Source: Diphasiastrum complanatum (Eukaryota; Streptophyta; Lycopodiopsida; Lycopodiales; Lycopodiaceae). Taken from it: a stretch of DNA of 64,000 nt. Position 1 is the first letter of the stretch; the number at the start of each line of letters is the position of its first letter. Below, piece by piece: positions 21,601 to 33,700 of the stretch. The DNA lies in assembly GCA_029204225.1 (NCBI GenBank), contig CM055111.1:10624785-10688784 (forward strand). The letters run 5' to 3'. The position numbers and the translations under genes were made by a program. A model generated the notes under the pieces. It saw only the letters and a list, made by a program, of their open reading frames with translations, did not search any database and was not told where the DNA came from.

Positions 21601-24600
21601 CAACCTTCATTTACATGAAACACTAGTAATTTCAACCTACTTTTCAACTTGCAAACACTTCTACCTATTAAAATGAAGATGTGTATTTCCTGGTCACTCT
21701 ATTCTAACTAAGAAAGCCATTCAAAGTTAGAAAAACCAACCCATATTGAAAAACACACAAATTTTTAGAAGCAAGAAATTGGTGCTATTTTAATCACACT
21801 ATCTTAACAATTTGATGGCAGTTTTTTATGCAACTAAGAAAAAGGTTTAGAATTTACCATCCCCACTTTGGAAGAGGCTTCGATACCACTTTTACAACTA
21901 GGAATAGCTGCCCTCCAAGCTTTTTGGTTGATGTCCACCAACGCCTCCAAAGAGCCCTCCAAGGTGCCTCTCCTCCAATGTCCCTAAGATCCTTCCAAAG
22001 TAGACAATCAAAATGGTCTCAAGAATTCATCGCCCAACTTAGATCCATGCCCAAGTAGGCCAATCTAGCACTCCCTTGCTTCACCACAATCAATCACATA
22101 GCTACCGTCACAAACACAAGCATACTCAAGGTCCAACCCCCATCTAAGTCACATACCAAAGATGGAAATCCTCACCAAAGTAAGCCAGCAAAAAATGTTC
22201 TCTGCACCCTAGCCTTCCACTAGTGAATAGAAGCAAGCAACAACAAAAGGAGGCCTTGGGCCCTATTATTGACATTTAGACCATATTATTGGCCTTGGGC
22301 CCTATGATTCACTATATTGGTTATTTGGTCATATTACTGAGAGTGGGGGCCTTCTTGGAGGGCGCACTATTTTCCCTCTCAGTTTGGCCCTAGCCACTGG
22401 AAGCTTCCTTTTAGGGCTTCCTCTTGGCTATAAGTAGGGATTCTGTGTCATTTGTTACTTGGCTTATGATATGATCTCCTTCTTTAGTCTCTTTAAGCTT
22501 TCTCTCTCCTGCTTTCTAGGGTTAAGTCTTGCTTATGTGATGCTTTCATAGACGAAATCTAGATCAGCCGTGGCTACGTTCATAACTTGGTATCAGAGCA
22601 CTTTCCTGAGCATCTCCATTGAGCAGATTTTTCTCTCACAGGAGGGCGCCCATCTTCAGCTTGGATCTTCACCATTTTTCAGCCGGATCTTCAGCATTTC
22701 TCCACACTTGTCTTGCAGATTTTCACGACGGATCGGAGGAGGACAGGCGCCCACTTGCTGCCCATTTCTAGCGTCCTCTTGCTGGCTGCCTACTGCTGCA
22801 TTTTCAGCCTTTTTCCTCCCCTATTTTGGGCGCCCTACTGCCTCCTATTTGCTGCCCTATTGGGCGCCCTCATGCTTGCTGACCAGCGCCCTACTGCTCC
22901 TTCCTTTGCTGAAAATTTCTGCTTTTTGCTGCCCCTATTCGCCACCTTCCATCAGCCACTCCTAGCGCTCTACCAACCCATCTTTTTGATCCAATTTTTT
23001 TTTGCCGTTTACTACCTCTCTTGGACGCCCACACTCCACCATAGCTGGCGCCCTACATCCGCCTCAATTTCAGCTCACCCTCCTACACTGCTGTCTGTGT
23101 TCGCAAACCTAACCACCCCGGACAATACAAACACGCCTAGATGCTTAGAAAGCCACTCCCACCCAACTTCATCACGCATCGGGATTGCTCCCCGTCTTTA
23201 TCGCAAACTTTTTTTTACCCTTGAAGGGCGATCTCTGATTTTTTAGCCTTGTTTCCTCGCTGCCCATACCTCCTTTTTGTTATCACTTCCTTTCCTTGGC
23301 TGCTCCCTTTCCAGCCCCATAGTCCATTATTGTTTCCCATACTTTTACCCACCGTTTACTCCACGTTGTCCGGCCCTTAGCATCCTTTTTGGAGGCTGCC
23401 CGGTACCTCGACATATCTAGCTATTTTTCAGCTCACTTCCGGTTGCGGTTACAAGGTATTTCTTACTTAGTTGTCCTTTCCGTTCATCTTACATCGCTAG
23501 TTCTATTGTGTCTTTTCATTGGCGTGCCTGTTGTGACGACTTATGTCCTCTCCTTCAGTTCGTCCAATTGTTTAGCACATTTCTTTTCTCGCTTACTTTT
23601 TCTTCCTCATGGCTAGCTCACCCACTACACCTGCGAGTCATTCCGGACCTTTAGATGAACAGTTTGCTGATATGCGTGACTCTCTTACTCTCCTCGGTAG
23701 TCGTTTCGACCAAATGATGACCGGTTTTACCACTCTACAGACCGGCTTTGCCACTATGCAGTCACAGATTGATTCCTTACAGCCACATGGACCTGGCAAA
23801 GCCCCTGTTCATTCATCATTTGGGTCTCCATTTGGACTTCCATCCTCGTCTACTTCCTTTGGCGGTGGGCCTCATTTTCCACCTAACCCACCACCCGGTT
23901 TTCCACGTCCTACAGCTCCTGAGTCACATTTTCCACGACATCTAGCTCCTGAGCCACATTTTGCTCGAGATTTTCATGATCGGGTACAGCTTGCCACCTA
24001 GTATGAACGTAGCCACGGCTGATCTAGATTTCGTCTATGAAAGCATCACATAAGCAAGACTTAACCCTAGAAAGCAGGAGAGAGAAAGCTTAAAGAGACT
24101 AAAGAAGGAGATCATATCATAAGCCAAGTAACAAATGACACAGAATCCCTACTTATAGCCAAGAGGAAGCCCTAAAAGGAAGCTTCCAGTGGCTAGGGCC
24201 AAACTGAGAGGGAAAATAGTGCGCTCTCCAAGAAGGCCCCCACTCTCAGTAATATGACCAAATAACCAATATAGTGAATCATAGGGCCCAAGGCCAATAA
24301 TATGGTCTAAATGTCAATAATAGGGCCCAAGGCCAACCATATAGTCTAAATGTCAAATAATGAATAAAAAAGGGCCCAAAGCCTGCCTATGCATAAAGTA
24401 AAGTAAATGTAAATGGACATGGCGAATGTAATGAGCCGAGTCCATAACTGTGGGGAATCTGTGTCATGTGTTACTCTGCTGATGATATTGATCTCTCTCT
24501 TTAGTCTCCTTAATCTCTCTTTCTTGCTTTCTAGGGTTAAGTCTTGCTTATGTGATGCTTTTATAGCTTAGCTCTAGATCAGTTGTGGATTCATTCGTAA

Positions 24601-25116
24601 CTTGGTATCAGAGCACTTTCCTGTGCACCACTTTTTCAGATTTAGTAGAGGTTGTCCAGCACCCTACTAACCCATCACCTTCGTCGATTTTTTCATCAGA
24701 TTCCCATCGTTTTTTCAGATTTGGTAGAGGCTGTCCAGCGTCCTACTGTAACCTTGTCACTTTCGTCGATTTTCTCCACCGATTTGCTGCCCATTTCGTG
24801 GATTGATTGGAGGCTGTCCAATGCCATACTTCATCACCATTTTCAGTGGTTTTCTCCATTTTTTTTAAGGTTATGTGCGGATTTTGGTAGCTGCTGCCTA
24901 GCGCCCTACTATGCCATCTTCAACGGATTTCTCCACCAATTTGCTGTCCATTTTGCTGATTGTGTGGAGACTATCCAACGCCCTACTTCATCACTATTTT
25001 CAGCAGTTTTTCCATCATTTTGCAGGACATTTGTGGATCTTACTAGCTGCTGCCCAAGACCCATTTTCAGCTTGGATCTTCAGCTTGGATCTTTAGCATT
25101 TTCAGCTTGGATCTTC

Positions 25117-25151
<35 letters not shown>

Positions 25152-27722
25152 CTCGTTTTGCAGTTATCACTATCGTTTGGAGGAGGACCGATGCCCTACT
25201 ATTGCCCACCTATTGCCCATTTTCCAGCCCACCATCACCTACTTCTAGCACCCTACTTTACTTTCCACTTGCTGTCCACAACTCAACCTATTTGTACTCT
25301 TTTCCAGCCCACCCCTCCTTGCATTGTCTCCACCTTCTTTCTACTAATTTTCCAGCTTTGCTTGTTGGCTGCCTAACCCTCTCTTTTTGGCACTCACCTC
25401 CTTACTTGGCTGTCCATTTTCTAGCCATATACTCCACTACTTGCTACTTCTTTCTCTCATTATTTGGTTGCTTTTGCAGGCCCCTCTTATCTCTATTTGG
25501 TGGCTGCCTGATATCTCTCCATTTTACTACCATTTTCAGCACGCTTTTGATTGCAATTGCGAGGTAGTACTTACACTATTTGTCATTTCCCTTTTCCTCT
25601 TTTTTTTCTTTCTTTAGTAGCCTTTGTCACGTTTTTTCATTGGCGTACCTGTTGTAACGACTTACGTCCTCTCCTTCTGTTTGTATGAGACACTTTTGTA
25701 AGCAATACTGACTATTCTCCTTGGCTGTCCACGAGTTTCTACAAGAGGGTTTCTAGCCATCTCTCTCTTTCTTTTGAGAATGCTTTGTGTGATTGAATAG
25801 TTGAGATCTTGGATCCTTAGGCTTCTATTTCCTACAATACCAGTGTTAGAGGTCTCAACACCACAGTAGGACAAACACTACCTGATCCTCTCAACCTTGC
25901 CTACTCTCTGATATGGAGCAAGCCCCTCCTAGCCCAGTGTGAGGACTGATAGCATGCATATTGCCAAGTGTTGGCCACGTGGCACTAACGTGGCCGACTG
26001 CACGTCGGGACCCAACGTGGGGCCCTATCCTGCTGACAGGGTCCCTTGTAGGCCCACCATAGCTATGGACTGTGCCGGGGCACACTACTCACACTGTCTT
26101 GCCCTGTTGGTCGCGTACGCTGCTGGATACAAAACTGACTGTGGTACTGACCTCTTGTGTTCTCTAGGGTTTGGTACTGGTTACGTGCTCGTAACAGGGC
26201 CTCTACCATTTCTAGATTTGTTGCTACTGTTTTCATGCATCATGTCTTTTTAGATGATACATTGATTTCTTGGACCTTCTGGAGCTTTTGGCGTGCTGCT
26301 CTTCTCATGATATGGGCCTTGAGGGTACCATGTGCCATTGCTACTTCTCATTCATGGGCCTTATGGATACCTTGGGCTTTTGACTGTGCTGGTGCACATT
26401 TCTCCATTCTGCCTATCCTTTGTCAGAATGATCTCTTTATGCTCCATGTTTCCTGGCATATCGCTTGTTCTCCCATGCTATTACAGCGTGCCTGTCATCC
26501 TGCTTATGTTCCTACTCCTTGGTGTTGGTCTTCTGATGCTGCTATCTTTTCTTGGGGCACCTATATCACTAAGTTTGCACATATGGTTGATGGTTACGTG
26601 TATGATGCAACTATTCAGGATGAGTGTCCATCTCTTGTCCAGCTTCCTTATTGGCTTCCCGTTGCTGATGCAGTTCTACCTTCTCAGGCTTTTTGGATAC
26701 CTTGGTATGATGTCTCTATCTTCTAGGTTGATCCTCTACTATCTTGGGCATTACAGATACCTTGGCATTCCTGGTTGCTGCTTGATCTTCTTCTGGTTCC
26801 TTGGCATTCTTGGTTATTCCATATTGCTTGGTTTCAGATGACGCGGCCGAGATGTTCCCCGCCACGATGTTGATCCTGAGCTGTTCCCTTTCTTACCAGC
26901 TGCCATTCACCAGGTTCACCTTCACCATAGTCGATGCTGCCGACAGATGCAATTTTTGGTCCAGTGTGATGGTTGTCCTGCTGAGGAGGCCACATGGGAG
27001 CCTATTGATGTCTTTTATCATACACCATCACTTGCGGAGCAGGCTCGTGCTCTTGCTGCACTTGTTGATTCCTCTACATCAGATGCTGCTTTAGTTGTTG
27101 ATGCACCAGGGCTTGCTGCTGTTTGATCCAGCAGTTGGGTCTTTTTTTTTGTGTCGGGGAGAGCTATGGACTCGGCTCATTACCTTCGCCACGTCCATTT
27201 ACATTTACTTTACTTTATGCATAAGCAGGCCTTGGGCCCTTTTTTATTCATTATTGACACTTAGACTATATGGTTGGCCTTGGGCCTTATTATTTATTAT
27301 TTGGACATTTGGACATATTACTGGAGAGTGGGGGGCCCTCTTGGAGGGCACACTATTATCCCTGCCAATTGGGCCCTAATCACTAGAAGCTTCCTTTTAG
27401 GGCTTCCTCTAGGCTATAAGTAGGGAATATTAGTAGGGAATCTGTGTCATTTGTTACGCGGCTAATGATATTGATCTCTCTCTTTACTCTCCTTAATCCC
27501 TCTTTCCTGCTTTCTAGGGTTAAGTCTTGCTTATGTGATGCTTTCATAGCTTAGCTCTAGATCAATTGTGGCTTCATTCGTAACTCTATCCATAACTTAT
27601 GTTTCTTGAATAACCACTTCTTGGTTGCTTTAGGAATATCAAGGGACCCTAGTAGGTGCGCCCTCCTACTAGGTCCCAATGAAGGTAGCAGTGTCCCTTG
27701 TTCTCCATGTTGTATCTAGGTT

Positions 27723-27787
<65 letters not shown>

Positions 27788-30700
27788 ATTAATGTTTTAA
27801 TTTGGTACACAAAATCACTTCATAGAAGTTTTTTCTGCTCTGTCAAATTTCAGGTGGCCCAATTCTACTCAGATCTATCAATAGTTGACTACAGGGAAAA
27901 GGAAATTTTACGAAAAACTATCAATGTAAACAGTCCATTACGTTTTGAAGGAGTCACAATATATCAGACTGATTGGCGAGTATCAGCAGTACAAGTTTAT
28001 GTAGATGGATCAGAACCTTTCAATCTTGTTATGGCGCCTTTGCAGAAAGGGGATGCTAAGCTTTTTGGAACGTTTCTGCCTCTTGGTGATGAAGGCCTTT
28101 TAGACGCAAAAGGCATGTAAGTTAAAACTCTACTCCAACATTTTGTTACAGCTAATTTAGAGTGGTGCATTCTAACTCGATAGAAGGTACTTTGTGTCGT
28201 GCATCTTGGAATCAGTGAGTGACTGTCAACCTGGGTTTACTTGCAGTTATCTGAGTAGTTATTCCATGTTATTTGAGTTTTGTAGGGTTGGCCTCAAGTC
28301 TTTAAGTTTTGTATGTTGAGAATATAGAACTAATAAGTTTTTATGGTTTGACCCAATATCTGGTAGCAGATTATGATCTTTCTGTGAAGAAGTCTAAATT
28401 TTTTTGAAGTTTTAGGTTCATGAGAATCAGGCAGTGGGTGTTCACACACTGCACATGGTAGGGTTCTGTAAGAATATGTAAAAAATTCCATATTTCACTA
28501 TACATAGACAAGCACATCGTTGGTATCTCTGATTGTGTCTTGCAAGTGGCGAAGTTAGATATAAATTTTTGTGAATATTGGACACATTTCTTCCGGGTAA
28601 TTGTATCCACTAGTTTGTCGCATTTGCCATTCAAGCAAAATATCTGGGTAAGTAACCATAGGAAGCTTAGTGAAAGAATATAGATGAAGAATATAGCTGG
28701 TACATGTCACTTGTTGCTTTTCCTTTTAAAATTGTTAGTCATTTGAAATGTGTTATAACCTTTTAACTTGAGTATTTAATAAATGATGTGTGCACAGTTC
28801 CATACTAGCTCGTGATTTACAATCCGTGGCAATCTATGACAAGGAGGGAAAGTTTGTTGGCATTCGTCGACCTGGATCAAATCGTTCTATAGTTGTCAAT
28901 GGTGTGAACATCATTGTGGAAGACATTATTGGCAGCACTGGACTTGAGTTGAAGGTCAGAACCTCAGTTCCTGGTGGATTTTGATTCTAATTTATAGAGT
29001 AACTTGACAGAGTAACAATCAGTTTCTGGAATGAAATGTTTTTGGACGGTAGTCACGGAGGAAGCATGTTTTTCCTTCGATTAGGTGGTAAACTGGTAAC
29101 ACACAAGTTGCTGCTATGATAGCACCTACAGCTGTAGCCTTTAACATGGTTAAGACTAAAATGTTAAACACATGCCATAGTGACCTTATGGGATTACATT
29201 TTCTTCAAAAGTTCATGCAAACAATGCCAAAAGGCAGGAAAGCTCACTGATGCATGTACATATTTTGGTGACTATGGGCCCATTCTCATATTAGATGATC
29301 CATTCCTTCTAGAAGAATCCACTTTACATATGTCTACAACAGTGGAGGATGCAGTTATAACAACTTTCAACCATTTCTCGGTGGGTTAGTCCCAATATAT
29401 ACTTGAAAGTTGCAGCCATGCACATTCCTTTTGCAAAACGATTCAAATCTCAGGGCAAAGATTGCATATGGAAAGATCTACGAAGCGTAAACATTTATCA
29501 CATACTTTTTTCACTTCGATATCTGTTGGGATGCTTTCATTTACAAACATAGTATGAATATGAAATTTTTTTTCATTAGGTTGTTTGTAAATTAGAGCCT
29601 ATTTGATATTCTACTGTACTTCGGAGCCTCAATAATTAACTTATACCATCCAAAGTAATAATTGAATACACTCGGTCCACTTTTAAAAGTTATTTGGCCC
29701 TTTGCTCCATCTTAAGACCTTGTTGTGCTCTCATATATATGAACATAGTCCATACCATCTATATCAAGTTTCAATCAATAATGCTAAATAAAGTTCATGT
29801 TAGTCATGGGGGAAGAGATCAATAATGTCTATAATGCAAAGAGATCTATTGGTAGATACTAGATACAATAGGACGCTGTTCCGTACCTTTTGGTATGGAA
29901 CATCGCTCTGTAAATTCAGAACATAAAACCCATTCTTTTTTTTTCAGGCTATTGAAATCCGCTTAAAGAAAGGAAACTCTAAAATGATTTGAAGCTTTTT
30001 GATGCATGCATGAAACAAAATCTGAAATGGAGGCTGATGCTTTTCCCAATCTGCAGCCTGTTTACTCTTCAAAAAATTTCATGTAACCTTAACGACGATT
30101 CTTTTTGAAGCTTTTAACGAACAAAATCTGAGATAGAGGATGATGCTTTTCCTGATCTGCAGCCCCTTTCCAAACGTTTTGATGTGAACCCTAAATACCA
30201 TTATCTTTTGAGCATTTGCGCACATAATCCGAACTGGAGGATGATGCTTTTCTCAACCTGCAGTCTAAAGCTGTCCTTTCCAAACTTTTTGATGTAAACC
30301 CTAAAATGGTTCTTTTTAAAGCTACAGCCCGAGTGCCACATCATTGTTACTTCTGGAGGCCCAAGCTAAAACCATATCAGTGCTACGGAATTTTGCTGGC
30401 TCCTATGAGATTTTATGCCTTGCCTGCCCAATGTCGGTTTTTGAAAGAAAATTAAAAAATATATATATCTTAGAAATTTATCGAATAATAAATAATGCAC
30501 ATGGAACAACATTTCTTACGTTCTCATTCTGTGTGCTACAAGACTCTGCTAGATACCATGAAATCTGAATAAAGGCATCAATGCAAAGACATGTCAAAAG
30601 AAATGCAGTGTTGTGAAGATATAAACTTTAAAGAGCATGCCTTAAGACTCTGCGGCTACATATGGATGATGGAAATATTACCTGCTAGAGTAATGATCTT

Positions 30701-33700
30701 GGTACAAGAATGCCATAGCAATGCTGCCACTTACTAGTAAATACACTTTTATCTGTAGGAACCATTAATGCTGTTTCAAAAAAGTAGGGACTCCTTCGTG
30801 GAAAACTCATAGAATAGCAAGACCATTAAAACCAAGTAGAGCCCTTTGCACAATGTTATGCACACATGGTACAAAACTACCTCATGACATGAATGGTGAT
30901 TTGCTGTGAGGAACCATAAAACTGTTATTGATGGATATAGCAATGCGAGTGTGATCAAATACATTCCCATGTTGACTTGTAAAATAGGCGTGCCAAAGTG
31001 AAAAATCAAGATTCTTGTAAATGTGGAGGATAACCTTAAGAATTCTATAGAGGTGAGCAATAATAGAATGCAATATATTGTAGTATCAAGAAAACAACAT
31101 AGGTTTTGGAGGGAAAATAGTGCGCCCTCCCAATAGGAGGACCCCCACTCCAAATCAATGTGACCAAGTCCTAAAAATATAACCAAATAGGGCCCAAGGG
31201 TAGTATATGAATAAAAAGGGCCCTTAGGCCTGCTTATACATAATAACAATAAAAGAATGGACGCGGCGAACGTAATGAGCCAAGTCCATAACTTATCATT
31301 GGCTGGACTTTTTTCACAGGGGAATCTTACTTGGTTCTCTATTTGCCGGACATTTTGGCAGCTTCTTCACCATTTTTGTTTGTTTGTTTTATTTCTTCTG
31401 TGGTTCTTTTGTCATTACATTTTTTTTTTCACACTTTTCCTTACTCGATTCTCATTTACTTTCTATTGTGTTCATTTTCAATTACCTTTGTTGATTTTAG
31501 TTTGTTTAGTTCCAACTACATTTCATATCTTGTGTGTTATATGTCTTTTCATTTACGTACATTTCATTATGGATATTTGGTCTCAATTATAAAAAGGATC
31601 AGTATTTATTTCAATTCGATGATTTTCTGGGTGCTATGCCAACATCGATTATCAAATGGGTTAAGTACATTTGTTTCTTATTTTGAGATTTATCCACATT
31701 TTGATGTTGATATGAATGTGTTAGCTACAACTAAATTTAGCGACCAAGCTTGGTGGCAGACATATCGACGAGATAAAAACCCTTCTAACTATGATGCCTT
31801 TGTACATGATCTTGTTATTGCTATGGATCCATTAAGACGTTCCAAATGTCATAGTTGATCAAGAGATATAGATCAACATGTTTGTTGCCGATATTGCCTG
31901 TTTTGCTGCTAATATTGAGTGCCTTGATGCTGCTCCTCAATTCCTAGACATTAAATTAGAGGACTTGGATCATTCTTGTCCTACTATATTCGCTAAGCTT
32001 GAGCATTGTTTGAATGCTATGCCTAGTTCTCGTGCCTTGACTACGTCACTTCTTTAGTGGATTTAGTTGCTGCTCTTACTCCTGATATTGGTTCCATGGT
32101 CATTGCAGTATCTTTGACATTGGTATGCACTTGCACTTTTTCTCATGCTTGGTTCTCATCGATAATCATGATGATTCCTCTAGGATTGCATTGGCAAATA
32201 GTTCAAATGGGTTGCCTTATCCTCCATCAGTATCCAATGCTTCCTATGATGGCTCTTATATTGCTTTGTTGGTAACCCCTATTTCTGTTGCATTTCCATA
32301 TGCGGTTCTTCTAGATGAGTATTTAGGCTAGCATTTTCCAATTGGTGAATCTGCTCTTATGTCTGGGTGCATCACGTTCTTGTAGATGATACTTTACACT
32401 CATGGGCATTCTAGATCCCTTGGCATGATGACAGTATATATTCATGGGCCTTGATACCATTGGGTGTTGCTGATTCACATTCATGGGCCTTATGCATCTT
32501 TTCCACTCCAAAATGGCTTGTACACTTTAGTACCAATTTGCTACTCCAATATGTGCTCTGGACTTTGTCATTCATGTTGGCCTTTGTTTGAGAAGATACC
32601 CATTGTTTCTGGTTGATGTTTAGATTGCATTGCCAAATGTTACATCAGTCTATGGTTAGGACGTGTAATTTTCTCTCTTGAAATTTAGAAACACCCACAA
32701 TGTGAATGCCATCTGAAGGAGCAAGGAAGCCTTGAGGAGGAACAAAGTCCGGGGGAAGACCTGCTGGAGACCACATTGAACACTTGCGAGCCTGAATAGA
32801 AAAACCAAGAGAAGCGAGCTGATGAAAGGCATGGAGCACCGTAGGAGCAGGACCAACAATAGGAGTGTCATCAACAACCGAAGGAAATAAGCAGGAGGGA
32901 AAAGCCTCTGCAGAAGCTTATACCCTCCAAGACCCATGCACCACTAGTAGTGCACTGTGACACCTCACTGGACACCTCTGCAGCCTATCTGGGTCACGTC
33001 ATCCAGTTCCCTAATGACTCACTGATAGACCCATACCAACTCCACCACCATGTGTTTAGGCCTACAACCATTAATTATGACCATGTACACATAAGGCCCC
33101 AATTCCCTTATAGTCACAATTAACTTACGGGTTGTTGGTCTACCGGTCCCTAGCGTGGACACGCTACCTGAGACCAGTCATGGGCATGACATTCTTCCCC
33201 CCGTATTCAAGTTCTGTCCTCGGAACTTAAAACTGGGAAAGTTCCTCCTTAAGCTTCCTTCCTGTTCCTAGGAATCGTCATCGTCTGTACATCCCCTCCA
33301 TCGAACCAGATGCTCGGTAACTATACGATTTCTCAATCGTTTAGTTCTTGTATCCAAGATCTTTTCGGGTTTAAGACAAGATACACCTGATGATTCATCC
33401 AACAGGTCCAACTGATCTCCAGATCCAAGATGCTCTCCTTCACGTAGACTCTTTTTGAGACGACTAACGTGAAATACGGGATGCACTTGCGATCTATCCG
33501 GGAGTTCCAATTGGTAAGCTAAGGATCCGATCTTTTTCAAGATCTTAAACGGTCCTCTATATCTAGGGGCCGGTACGCATGACACTTGAATCCTTCGGGA
33601 TTCTCAAATACAGCCAATCTCCCACTTGGAAGTCTCTCGGTGATCTTTTCAGATTTGCATACTGTCTGTCCCTATCCTGGGCACTCTGGACATTTTCACG

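Larger units (their letters stand above)
22249..27585 (+). mobile_element. Composite family 1 element 1B, pol-less and internally rearranged
   Basis: Plus-strand structure: a truncated 5' LTR (22249-22587), primer site, leader, gag start (23609-24001), a full LTR in reverse orientation (24000-24449), a second partial forward LTR (24450-24602) with its own primer site, a second leader, a family 2 solo LTR (25844-26196), an unclassified internal module, the chromodomain-like pol tail (about 26840-27126), a purine tract and a 3' LTR (27162-27585). It has no protease, RT or integrase core, so any movement would depend on other copies. It interrupts a family 3 LTR. The 5' end is truncated, so no target duplication can be read. 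Confidence 0.85.

Noticed and set aside
22570-23246. Open frames of 131 and 177 codons rich in Leu, Pro and Cys
   Set aside because: They arise from the pyrimidine-rich leader of composite 1B, overlap in different frames, and show no conserved domain.
27698-28120. Open frame starting upstream of the GA repeat as the start of a separate gene
   Set aside because: The first ~50 codons are the (GA)n repeat (Arg-Glu) and intron; the real coding part starts at the acceptor 27854 as a CCS1 exon.
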